Positions 17,967-27,381 of a stretch of 64,000 bases of DNA are shown here, one piece after another. The stretch is taken from NCBI GenBank assembly GCA_002786025.1, contig NHNW01000015.1, positions 496,001 to 560,000 of the forward strand. The letters run 5' to 3'. A program made the translations under genes and the position numbers. The DNA comes from Zasmidium citrigriseum. Its lineage: Eukaryota; Ascomycota; Dothideomycetes; Mycosphaerellales; Mycosphaerellaceae. The notes beneath the pieces are model-generated. The model saw only the letters and a list, made by a program, of their open reading frames with translations, was not told where the DNA came from and did no database searches. Position 1 is the stretch's first letter. The number at the start of each line of letters is the position of its first letter.

Positions 17967-19573
17967 TTAGGTCAAACCGGCCTTAGCGAGGTCATCGTAG
18001 ACCCTCTTCGGCATGACGTTGCCCATGGAATCCTCCATCTCAATGATTCCGTCTCCAGACTCTCCACCCTTCTTCTCCAACTCCTTTTGCTTGTCACGCT
18101 CGAGCTTTTCCGCAAGCTTCTGCGCCTCATCGATCTTGGTGATCTCCCGGAAGAGGCCAGTATTCTTGCTGATGCCCAAGCACGACAAGCCGTAGATGTG
18201 ACGCTGCTCGGAGAAGTGCTTGTCGAAGGCTCTCCGACCCATGTACACGTAGTTGCCACAAATTTCGCAGGGAAATTCGACACCCAAACCGTGTAGCTTG
18301 TACAGCCAGAAGGGAATCGGCTTTCCGTCCCACGCGAGCGGCAGCTTGAGAGGGTTATATATCTTCTCGCCATCCTCACCCTCTTCGTCCTCGCCACCGG
18401 CGGTACCAGCGACCTCCATGTCTTCCGCATAGAGTGCTTCGAGTTCTTGCTGTCGCTCTCTGTCCGTCATGCCAGCCTTCCGCTCGACGTTGACGCGAGT
18501 GTCCTCCCGCTCGGTTTGCATGACGTTAGCAAGCTTCCGTACGCGGTGCTCTCGGTATGCAACGGTGCGCTCCTTGAAGTTTGAAACCGCTGGGGCCGAG
18601 GATCCATTCGCGTGTCCGTTTGACATCTGCACGTCGCCATCGCCGCTCTGCTTTCTCGCTTCCGCGTTCTTGATGTGCTTCTTGCCAGTCAGATGGGCTT
18701 TGTACACATTGTCGTTCTTGAACTCCTTCTGACAGTCTGCACACCAAACGCCTTCGCCGCTGCCTTCCGTGGTGGGTCCAGTCGTACCCTTGGCCATCAA
18801 GTCCTTCGATTGCCAGCCTGGGATCTTGTCTTGCTGCCATTCCTGCTCGAACTCATCGTCGAAAGCTTTGAACAGCTTGTTCAGATCTTCGAGAGGCTTG
18901 ATTCTGCGCAAAAACGACTCGAGATACTGCGCCAGCGATCCCACGTACTTGAAATACTCGTCGGTCAACTTCTCCTGTAAAGTGAGGGTGCATCTGGGCG
19001 GTGCGAAGGCATCGAAGTTGTCGATATATTGCATGTAGGTGAGCTTCCGGACGCTCTTCACGCCTGGCAGGTTCAGGTACTCCTCGTGGAGCATAGTCAG
19101 ATCGAAGAAGCGACCGTATGCCTCCTCGCCAGTGAACATGGCGTCGATATCTCCGGCAAAGCCTCTCGGTGGACCTCCATCCTCTGGTCTCTTGTATGCA
19201 CGCTCAAGGTTCTCGACCTGCTCGTTCGGATACCGCTTGTGGAACTCTTTGATCTTGTTGTACTCGTCGTAAAAGGTGGCGTAGGTATCGCCAGTGCTCA
19301 GTGTCTGCACCTCCTGCATGCGCGCGTCTTTCTCATCGTTGTAGATCTGCAGTCCGCGCTGCGACTGTGACTGAATGCGGGAGAGGAAGTTGGCGATTTC
19401 GTGGTCGCGGATCAGACGGCTGCGGATCTGTGAGTTGTGAGTTCTGTTGCCTGAGTAGTGTTGGAGTATGGATTGATACTCACGTGCTTTGGGTCCTCAA
19501 GGACTCTTTCGGCGACTGCCTGTTCCAAGCGCTCGACGTCCTCGTGGATGGTGCGCAAATCCTCGTACAGCAT
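17967..19573 (-). CDS. PRP9: Splicing factor 3a subunit 3 (SF3a60/Prp9)
   Basis: Exons are 19573-19484 and 19427-17967 (516 residues); the 56-nt intron has donor GTGAGT and acceptor CACAG. The first exon encodes MLYEDLRTIHEDVERLEQ, the coiled N-terminus typical of this subunit, and the second continues with IRSRLIRDHEIANFLSRIQ. A matrin-type C2H2 finger (WCADC...HLTGKKH) lies near residues 245-270. A second C-terminal finger (FPCEICG...HFSEQRH) precedes the characteristic end (EDSMGNVMPKRVYDDLAKAGLT). In the family, SF3a60 is part of the SF3a trimer of U2 snRNP and is needed for pre-spliceosome assembly at the branch site. It is divergently paired with FAL1, another RNA-processing gene, across 364 bp. 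Highly confident. Confidence 0.95.
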
Positions 19574-19937
19574 CTTGGCTGCTTGCTCTGCTTTCTGTGC
19601 TCGCTCTGCTCGACCGCCCCGCTCTGCCCGCCGCTCGCTCCTCCGCTCAGAACAATACTTTCTTACCTGTCAGAAGTAAAGACCGTGGCGTGTCGATTGG
19701 CTGCGCGCGAGATCGTGAAGGCGTAGGAGGATGGGTGTGAAGTTGTCGCTGTAAGTGCTGCTCGAGGTCGCAGAATCGAAGTTCGAAGCGCAACTTGCTA
19801 GCGCCAAACTCTAAATATTTAGCGCGAAATCCGAGAACCGCACCTCGAAAGTCCAAACCATCGCCGTCTTTTGCTTCCTCCTCTATCACACACCAACACC
19901 AACACCAAACCACGAACACACCGCCGACATACCCACC
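19574..19937. promoter_or_regulatory. Bidirectional promoter region PRP9-FAL1
   Basis: The 364 bases between the two start codons must hold both promoters. A perfect 12-bp palindrome, ctaaatatttag, lies at 19811-19822. It is flanked by gcgc on both sides (gcgcc...gcgcg) and sits closer to FAL1. A C/A-rich run precedes the FAL1 start. Function of the palindrome is inferred only from position and symmetry. Confidence 0.5.
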
Positions 19938-21192
19938 ATGGCGGACGAAGGCATCGATCGCAAGGCCGATGAGCGCATGGAGTTCTCCACCTCCAAGGAG
20001 GTCACCGTCGCACCCACCTTCGAGCAGATGAGCTTGAAGGAAAACCTGCTTCGCGGCATCTACGCCTACGGCTACGAGTCGCCCTCTGCTGTGCAGTCGC
20101 GTGCGATCGTGCAAATATGCAAGGGCCGAGACACTATCGCTCAGGCGCAGTCGGGAACGGGAAAGACGGCCACCTTCAGCATCTCCATTCTCCAGGTCAT
20201 CGATACCGCCGTGCGCGAGACGCAAGGTAAGCGATTCTGAAAGCTGGAAGAAGCGGATAGACACTGACTTGCAAATAGCACTCGTCCTTTCGCCGACCCG
20301 CGAACTCGCAACCCAGATCCAGTCCGTCATGCTCGCCCTAGGAGACTACATGAATGTGCAGTGCCATGCCTGCATCGGAGGAACGAACGTGGGTGAAGAC
20401 ATTCGCAAGCTGGACTACGGACAACATGTGGTCTCGGGCACACCTGGCCGAGTGGCAGACATGATTCGGAGACGCAACCTGCGCACGCGTCACATCAAGA
20501 TGCTGGTCCTAGACGAGGCCGACGAACTTCTTAACAGGGGGTTCCGAGAGCAAATCTACGACGTGTATCGCTACCTGCCGCCGGCGACCCAGGTTGTGGT
20601 TGTGTCTGCCACGCTTCCTTACGATGTCCTTGACATGACTACCAAGTTCATGACCGATCCAGTTCGAATTCTCGTCAAGCGTGACGAATTGACGCTCGAG
20701 GGTCTCAAGCAGTACTTCATTGCTGTCGAGAAGGAAGAGTGGAAGTTTGACACGCTTTGCGACCTGTACGACACATTGACGATTACGCAAGCAGTAATCT
20801 TCTGCAACACTCGCCGCAAGGTCGACTGGCTTACTGACAAGATGCGTGACGCCAACTTCACAGTTTCCAGCATGCACGGAGAGATGCCTCAGAAGGAGAG
20901 AGACAGCATCATGGGCGAATTCAGACAGGGCAACAGCAGAGTGCTGATCAGCACCGATGTGTGGGCTCGTGGTATCGATGTTCAGCAAGTCAGCTTGGTT
21001 ATCAACTACGACTTGCCGTCGAACAGAGAGAACTACATCCATCGCATCGGTCGATCTGGTCGATTCGGACGCAAGGGCGTGGCCATCAACTTCGTTACTA
21101 GCGAGGATGTGCGGATTCTGCGCGACATTGAGCTCTACTATTCGACCCAGATCGACGAGATGCCGATGAATGTGGCCGATCTGCTGTCCTAA
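19938..21192 (+). CDS. FAL1: Fal1/eIF4A-III type DEAD-box RNA helicase
   Basis: Exons 19938-20226 and 20279-21192 encode 400 residues, the usual Fal1 length. The 52-nt intron (GTAAGC...CTGAC...ATAG) lies within the motif I-Ia interval and joins VRETQ to [13 protein letters not shown]. All helicase motifs are present in order: Q-motif region ([12 protein letters not shown]), [22 protein letters not shown] (LDEADELLN), SAT, ARGIDVQ and [13 protein letters not shown]. The end [11 protein letters not shown] and the N-terminal block [16 protein letters not shown] point to the eIF4A-III/Fal1 branch rather than translation eIF4A. The family acts in 18S rRNA maturation (yeast Fal1) and in the exon-junction complex of organisms that have one. 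Start codon ccATGgcg. Confidence 0.96.
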
Positions 21193-22021
21193 GATCTGAA
21201 AGATACGAAGGATGCTGAAGATTCTATGGGCACCATGGAGTCAAGGAAATGAAGACGACTGGCGTTTGGAGCATCAATTGGAGATGCAATAGCTGATGAT
21301 CAGGAGTTCTCATTCGCTCACCCGCGCCGAGAAGATCCACTTGATTCATCAAAGACTTTATTCCTGGCGTACGGCCACAAGGGATGGAAATGGGCAGTTG
21401 TTACGATAACGTGAGTTCTCGAGAAGATGGAGCCAGGCTGGCCGAAATCGTGATGCTGACGTTTACAAAGCGAGAATGCACGTGCGAAAACGATTTAGCC
21501 TCCGAGCGATCTCTCATGTTCTGATCCTGGAATCATCAGGTGCGTCAAACATCCCGTCTTCTCAGAAGCCCCTTTGTTCGGCTTTCCTTTGTTTGGCCCA
21601 GTGTACGCCGTGCCCGTGAAGTCTGTTAAGGGTTCATAACATCGTTGAGCGAAGGCTTCAGCATGTGCTTTGGTAGAAGCAATGCCGTCGTCATATGCGT
21701 CAGTACTCTTCAAATGCCCTGCAGTAGGTAGATCAGTCTATTTCGATCAGTTGTGGCAATTCCTAGCATGTCAACCCAACAACAAGCCATTTATTCCATC
21801 CGACACCACTTGAGCCTTCGGTTTCAAACCCTACTGCCACTAACCAACCTTCACTTGACACCAAGCTATCTCACCGACTTCAACTGCGTCTAAGCGACCA
21901 GAACAGCCAGACTCGACCTGAGATACCTGATAACCCGCGGGGATAGGCTATCCACTGTCATCACCATCATATGCTCGACCCTCTCTGAGCCCGATCAACG
22001 AGCCATCTACATCGACCCAAG
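21193..22021. other. Intergenic region downstream of FAL1
   Basis: About 830 bases with the FAL1 3' UTR and the promoter and 5' UTR of the membrane-protein gene. A 72-codon minus-strand frame at 21495-21713 begins at TTG and has no supporting partner exon. Nothing else is recognised. Confidence 0.4.
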
Positions 22022-23728
22022 ATGGATCCAAACGACAACCAAACCACACCTATCCCCGATCGCGAGGCAGATACCAAGACACTCGCCACCGTGTACGAAG
22101 ACGATCGGGACATTGATCCCGCGGAGAACGGCATCCGACGTATGATGAGCAAAACGCGCACCATGGAAGAAGCCGACTTCAAGCGCGAGTTTGAGGAGAG
22201 GGATGCTCTCGCTGCCCAACAAGAGCCCAGGCGCCACAACATCATCTTCGTGGTTTTCTTCCTCGTCCTCTTCGTGGTGGCTCTAGTGTACGACCGCTAC
22301 CGCAGGCAGACGCTGTCTTCAGGCTTGGGATTCTGTCCTCCTTTCGGGTCCCAGAAGCGCGATGCCCCGAGGAAGGATCTTGTGAGTGACTGTATGAATT
22401 CGAGTCTGTGGGATGAGGATGGGGAGCCGAAGACGATGGTGGAGGAGAAGCGCCGATGGGAGGCAGTCTACACGAACACCTCTATGGGAGAGGCAAGCTC
22501 TATCCCCGCGACTTTGATTCCGACAATGGTCTCAGCACCCCTTCCGGTGGCTTCGTCGTTTGCTCAGATTCTGGGGAACGCGACTTGCACTACTGACGGC
22601 CAGTTCCTTTGCAATGGCCTTCATGCCTTCGGCATCTGTGCCCATGGTATCGTTGTCTGGCAGCCCGTGGCCAATGGAACTGAGTGCGAGGGAGGTGAGA
22701 TTGTCGCGATCCCCAGATATTCTCTGACTGGAATTGCTCCTATCGGTGCCACAGGCGGCTCGATCAGTCCAGCTCCTGGTGGGATAGCCACATCTGGCCC
22801 GAGACCTTTCGGAACTGGCCACGGCGCAACAGCTTGGGGCCCTCCCAGCACGCTGATGACAATCACGACATCTATCCCCAATCCCAGCACGAATCTCTAC
22901 GGCAACAAAACATCCCTCGACCTCTCACCCCTCATCGCCAATAAGAAGGGATGGAACATGAAATGCCACGCCGAAGACAACCGCAAAATCGGCGACGTCC
23001 AGCCCTGTTTCTGCTTCGTGGGCGGAACGCCCACAGCAAGTGAACAACTCCCAAAGGCGATTGATCAGGCCTGCAAATACTTCGACGACCAATCCCTCGG
23101 TCCCGCAAAACCAGGCTGGAAACAAGTCCTAGCCTCAAACTACCTCTACAAAGATCCCAAAGTGAAGGACGACGGCGGCCGCCTCCTCCTCAAAATGGAA
23201 TACTGGGGTGAGGTAAACGGCAACGACATCGATCAGAAGAACGCTCATCAACCCGATGGCGGGCCTTGCCTCGTTTACCGCACATCTTACGCCACATGCG
23301 TGAATGCGTTTCAGAAGCTGATGGGGGAATGGTGCGTTCGATGCTTCAGACCCTCTCGCTTTCGCGGAAATAGCTAACCCAATCCCTACTAGCAATCATA
23401 TCGACGACCCGTCCTATCCCAATGGCAGCGGAGGCTATGGCATGGACTCGTGTTTCATGTGGACGATTGATGTTGATCCTGGTGTAAGATGTCCCTATCC
23501 CCACAACCATGCCTCCTTGCTGGGGTATTGAATGCTGTTGCTGACCCTTGTGACTTGCTCGGGATTTAGAGAAACAACAAAGACATGCCCATGGATATCG
23601 ACGGCGCCAACAATTACTATTTGCTCGATGACCCGGCGAAGAAGCCGGAGTCGAAGCAGAGTTCACACGATTGGGCGAAGCCGACCACGACGTCTTGGAC
23701 GTATCCGTATCCTGACCCGCCTGCGTAA
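22022..23728 (+). CDS. Type II membrane protein with Cys-rich lumenal/extracellular domain, three exons
   Basis: Exons are 22022-23331, 23393-23483 and 23570-23728 (519 residues). The introns of 61 and 86 nt begin GTGCGT and GTAAGA and end CTACTAG and TTTAG. Residues 1-72 are charged and cytosolic-like, followed by a single hydrophobic segment (about 73-90, NIIFVVFFLVLFVVALVY). A Ser/Thr/Pro/Gly-rich stretch separates it from a C-terminal domain with paired cysteines (KCHAED, PCFCFVGG, IDQACKYF, GGPCLV, YATCVNAF, MGEC, DSCFMW). Splicing creates the MGEC cysteine, which supports the model. The layout suggests a membrane-anchored extracytoplasmic domain, perhaps cell-wall related. The Cys domain looks like a conserved fungal family, but I do not recognise its name. 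A three-unit 145-bp repeat starts 12 bases after the stop codon. Confidence 0.72.
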
Positions 23729-23739
23729 AGGGAGGATGC

Positions 23740-24174
23740 TATCTCGACATCTGAGATTTACGATTGAGCTACTACACCAATGAGCGAGGGCTCGACAAAC
23801 CAGCCGGATCACGGAGAATGGAGAGATCACGACTGGAATCGGGCTAATGTACCACTACAAACCACCACTATGACCGGTTTTTTCTATCTCGACATCTGAC
23901 ATCCACAACCAACCCACCAAACCGATTCACCAGAGCTCAACGGCCGAGCCAGACCCCGGAGAACGGAGACATTACGACTGAACCTATGATCATGTACCAA
24001 TACCGACCATCACCATGGACGGCTTTTCCTACCTCGACATCCAACATCCCCAACCAACCCACCAAAACGATTCACATCGACTTAACAAGCAATCCAAACC
24101 CCAGAAAGCGGAGACATCACTACTTCACTCAACACAATGTACCAATCTCAATAAGAACCAAAATTTCCTATCCA
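23740..24174. repeat. Diverged tandem repeat, three units of 145 bp
   Basis: Units start with ta(t/c)ctcgacatc at 23740, 23885 and 24030, exactly 145 bases apart. Shared internal blocks, in order, include (c)accaacccaccaaa, ggagaacggagacat or its variants, and atgtaccaat. Units 2 and 3 are the most alike. The array fills most of the spacer between the membrane-protein gene stop and the 3' end of the T5orf172 gene. Upstream coding sequence may resemble the unit weakly. Confidence 0.8.
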
Positions 24175-24189
24175 TTCAAAAACTCCTAT

Positions 24190-25590
24190 CTACCCACCCT
24201 GCCGTTCCGACCACTCCACCCACCTCCTCACACACTCATCCACCCCCTTTACCCCCTCCTGACTCGCCTCAACCTCAAACCACTCCCGATGCCCCTTCCC
24301 ACAAGTCGCGCAATTCCTCAGAACGCGCTTCTCAGCTAGCTCGAGATGGATTAGGCGTTCGACGCGTTTGACGTTGGGGACGCGGCGGACGATGTCACTC
24401 GCTCGTCTTGGTGAAGGGGAGGAGTGGGGTGTGGAGGGGATGTAGGGATACCAGCGCACGAGGGTCAGGGTGTAGCCGCATTGGCGTTGCCATTCGTTCA
24501 TGCGCCGGGTTATGTTGGAGGCGCGGCCGATTTTGAGCATGATGGTTTTCTTGTTCCCCTTGAGGCCTCGTGAGGTGCCTGGCTCCTCGTCATCCTCGCC
24601 AGAAAAGGAGAACTCCGTCATGACATCGCTAATGCGTCTCGCATTCCCCGGTCTATGTTCCGGTGGCGCGAGGAGCGAACGGGCTGTCGTTTCAGAGGGC
24701 GACTCTTTCGATTGGGGTGTTAGCCAGAAGATGTAGATGTAGCCTTCTTCGTCCGCGGCGCTGATGGGTTTGGTGAGTTCGGCGAGGAGAGTTGCTGTTG
24801 TTTGGGGGGAGCTGGTTTGTGGGATTAGGGAGAGGAGGGCGTTGGTCTGGGGGTTGGAGGAGTGTCTTTGTCGGTTGGGTGGTGCTGGGGAGAGAGGTTT
24901 TCGGGCGGGGACTGAGGTTCTGCTGTCTTGGGGTATTCGAGGTGGCGGTGATGTTTGAGACGGTCGATGGGCTTGTTCTGTTCGCCTTCGATGTCGTACA
25001 ATCTCCACGTAGTCATCGTCCCCGTCGCCCGAGACACAGCAGAGACTCGCCCAGAAACCTGCTTTCTTCTTCGCTGGTGTCCTGGCTGGTCGTTCCGGTT
25101 TCTCGGTCTGTGTCTGTGGCACCGTATTCGACACTCTGCTTGGACGATTCGCAGGATCCGCAAAATCCGTCGTAGCAGTCTTTCGCGGCGGTTTGGGTTG
25201 TCTACTCTTCCTCTCCTTCTTCCCCTCCCCCTCAATCCCCAACCTCTGCACCAAAGTCTCAATACTGCTCCTCTCCTGCAAAGGTACCAACTCCGCGCTC
25301 TTCTTCCTCCTCGGGTTCTTCTTCTTCACCTCTTGTTCAATCCTCTCCTGCGCCTGGTCTTTATGCTGCCAGCAGTAAAAATCCGCTTCCTGGACCCGTC
25401 CATCTTCCTCCACGAGTGCGACGACGCCGTTCAACGCGCTGACGGAAGACTTTCTCTTGCCATTCGGTGACGCGGCGAGGGCGCGGCGACAGGGCCTGCC
25501 TGAGGATGTGATGCCTTTACAAGTTGTTGCGGGGTTCTTGGAGTCGTTGCGGCCGAGGAGGGCTTCGGGGGTGTGTGGGAAGTTTGTCAT
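24190..25590 (-). CDS. T5orf172 (Mug113-type) domain protein
   Basis: A 466-residue single-exon protein starting at MTNFPHTPEALL (the frame upstream of 25590 opens only with TTG). Residues about 25-95 contain a Cys/His pattern around CKGITSSGRPCRRAL and FYCWQHKD, a small zinc-knuckle-like module. A basic, Pro/Ser/Thr-rich linker follows. The C-terminal third (about 275-440) matches the GIY-YIG-related T5orf172/DUF1766 domain of fungal Mug113-like proteins: GYIYIFWLTP, IMLKIGRASNITRRMNEWQRQC, VERLIHLEL and HREWFEV. The fold is related to nuclease domains and is predicted to bind nucleic acid; catalysis is unproven. S. pombe mug113 is induced in meiosis, and any such role here is inference. Coding-strand composition alternates between C-rich and G-rich blocks. 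Confidence 0.82.
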   Translation of the reverse strand: MTNFPHTPEALLGRNDSKNPATTCKGITSSGRPCRRALAASPNGKRKSSVSALNGVVALVEEDGRVQEADFYCWQHKDQAQERIEQEVKKKNPRRKKSAELVPLQERSSIETLVQRLGIEGEGKKERKSRQPKPPRKTATTDFADPANRPSRVSNTVPQTQTEKPERPARTPAKKKAGFWASLCCVSGDGDDDYVEIVRHRRRTEQAHRPSQTSPPPRIPQDSRTSVPARKPLSPAPPNRQRHSSNPQTNALLSLIPQTSSPQTTATLLAELTKPISAADEEGYIYIFWLTPQSKESPSETTARSLLAPPEHRPGNARRISDVMTEFSFSGEDDEEPGTSRGLKGNKKTIMLKIGRASNITRRMNEWQRQCGYTLTLVRWYPYIPSTPHSSPSPRRASDIVRRVPNVKRVERLIHLELAEKRVLRNCATCGKGHREWFEVEASQEGVKGVDECVRRWVEWSERQGG

Positions 25591-26029
25591 TTTCGAGGGG
25601 TTCTTTGAAGATTGTTCGCTGGTGGTGGTCAAAGAAATACATAAATACCTACCGCGCTCGTGAACAATGCATTGTGAGGCCTTTGGAGATTTCGCGATCT
25701 AGAAGGCGACCTTCATTGCCGCCGCCGATTTTGGGCAAGCAAGGATGCGTGACGTGGTTGCAGAGGCGCGCTGGAGGGCTGTGAGAGGGAAAGTGGCTGG
25801 GACTTGATCACAGCCACCGACTTTAATTGTTCACGAGAAAACGTGACCGTGAAGAGGATTAATACATATGAATGTCATCCATTGCATTGCCTGTGGACAT
25901 GCAGTCATACTACCAGTTGTCGTTCCTGTTTCGTCGCTCGCGCCCCAATATCGCCGTCGCTGATGCACGCTAATAGCCATTCAGAAAATCATGCCTTTGA
26001 ATCATCTTGTCCGTCGTGAGATTTGGCCT
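25591..26029. other. Spacer between UBC1 end and T5orf172 gene start
   Basis: The stretch holds the promoter of the minus-strand T5orf172 gene and the UBC1 3' flank. No gene or repeat is recognised. Confidence 0.4.
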
Positions 26030-26809
26030 TCACATCTCGCCAAAGAGTCTGGCCGTCACGTCGCCAATGTACTCCTCCTCCAGCTCGTAGTACTCTCCGC
26101 CGGCGTTGTCAATACCCACGTATTCGAAAGCCGCAACGACCGTGTCCAGCTCGAACCCCATTTGTGTGAATTGTTGAATCATCTGCCGGTTGTAGCCCTT
26201 GTACGCTGATCTCCGCACCTCAGCCTCTCGCTTCTTACGCTCTTTCTCTTCCGCCTTTCTCTTCTCCGCTGCCGCCGCATCGCCGGTATCTCCTGAGCTG
26301 CTCGCGCTAGATTTCCCACTACCAGGAGGCGGGCGAGGTGCATCTGCATATTTCACCGCCCACTCCTTGGCCACATGCTTGAACACTTCTGGCTTCGTGA
26401 GCAGCATGCTAGCCACTTCGGCGTCTTGTGGATCCTTCGGCTCCGGGCTGCTTAGCAGACTCTGCAAGCTGATCAAGGCACTCTTGAGCGTGAGGACCGG
26501 GCTCCAGGCAGTTCCAAGAGTGTCGAGACAGATAGCTCCCGTTTGTGACGAGACATTTGGATGCCAGATCTTGGTGATGAATCGCATCTCAGGCGGCTTG
26601 AACGGGTACTCAGGTGTTATTCTGATGTCCACCTGATACTTGCCGCCCTCATATGGGGTATCTGGAGGGCCGCGGAAGTGTCCCTTGAAGTGGGTGAAGT
26701 CGGTGATCTCTGAGCTGCCTTGCGGACTGGTGACTGTAATGCCGGAATGCGTGTCTTTGAGAATGTCCTGTATCTCCTTTTGGAGGCGTCGGTTGCGGTT
26801 TGCACCCAT
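26030..26809 (-). CDS. UBC1: Ubiquitin-conjugating enzyme E2 with C-terminal UBA domain (Ubc1/UBE2K type)
   Basis: A single exon of 259 residues. The UBC fold covers about 1-150, with HPNVSSQTGAICLD giving the catalytic cysteine at C94 and the HPN motif at 83-85. A charged Lys/Glu helix (about 175-205) links to a UBA domain (MIQQFTQMGFELDTVVAAF) near the C-terminus. UBC plus UBA in this order is diagnostic of Ubc1/UBE2K, which builds K48-linked ubiquitin chains for proteasomal degradation. The frame is open upstream to 27148, but that sequence lacks family features and MGANRNRRLQKEIQ is the conserved start. The UBA domain allows ubiquitin binding during chain growth in the family. The gene is head to head with RPT2, a proteasome ATPase. 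Confidence 0.95.
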   Translation of the reverse strand: MGANRNRRLQKEIQDILKDTHSGITVTSPQGSSEITDFTHFKGHFRGPPDTPYEGGKYQVDIRITPEYPFKPPEMRFITKIWHPNVSSQTGAICLDTLGTAWSPVLTLKSALISLQSLLSSPEPKDPQDAEVASMLLTKPEVFKHVAKEWAVKYADAPRPPPGSGKSSASSSGDTGDAAAAEKRKAEEKERKKREAEVRRSAYKGYNRQMIQQFTQMGFELDTVVAAFEYVGIDNAGGEYYELEEEYIGDVTARLFGEM

Positions 26810-27381
26810 GATGGCGGGGGCGGGGTTGATATGGAAGAGCACTGGTGCAAATGGTCTTGTGGTTCCTGTTTGTTTGGAGGCCTTGCGAAGGGTCAAGTGT
26901 CTTGATCGTGTGACGACCGGGCGAAGTAGTCGGGGCTTATAAGGCAGAGCAGTGGTGCGGCCAGCAAGGTTGTGGTATCGCGGCTGCCGAACCGCGGCGT
27001 GTCTCTGGTGGTCAAGCGGTGTCAGTATGGGTTGGCGTGTCTCATGAAAAATGTCGTCGTGAATGGCCGGGTCGCGGTCGGCGAGGAGCAGTGTGGTATG
27101 GCGTGGCGGTTGGATGCGGTTGGAGAGTGAAATAGTCTTGTCTGGCAAGGTCGAGGCACATGTGCGCGAGGCGGCGAGCTTCAGTCAGCTGCGCAACGCC
27201 GAAGTTTAGCCGGCTCAGGCACCTTCGCGTTGCGTCGGCCATCGACATCACAGCTTCCATCACCAAACACCAGACATCTCCGACCTCCCCGTCACCCTCG
27301 TCATCCACCCACAACCACCTCATCGACCTATATCACCGCCCAAGCAGCTCAGAAGAATCACCGAATACCGACTGAGCGACG
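26810..27381. promoter_or_regulatory. Bidirectional promoter region UBC1-RPT2
   Basis: The 572 bases separating the two start codons should carry the promoters of both genes. The half nearest RPT2 is C/A-rich (caccaaacaccagacatctcc and similar), typical of fungal housekeeping promoters and 5' UTRs. No established proteasome regulatory element could be recognised by eye. Confidence 0.5.

Noticed and set aside
17769..19740. Several plus-strand ORFs opposite PRP9
   Set aside because: Antisense shadows; the minus strand carries an unmistakable SF3a60 sequence with two zinc fingers.
21495..21713. 72-codon minus-strand ORF after FAL1
   Set aside because: Starts at TTG. A possible acceptor (ctactgcag) lies upstream, but no compatible exon with an ATG was found.
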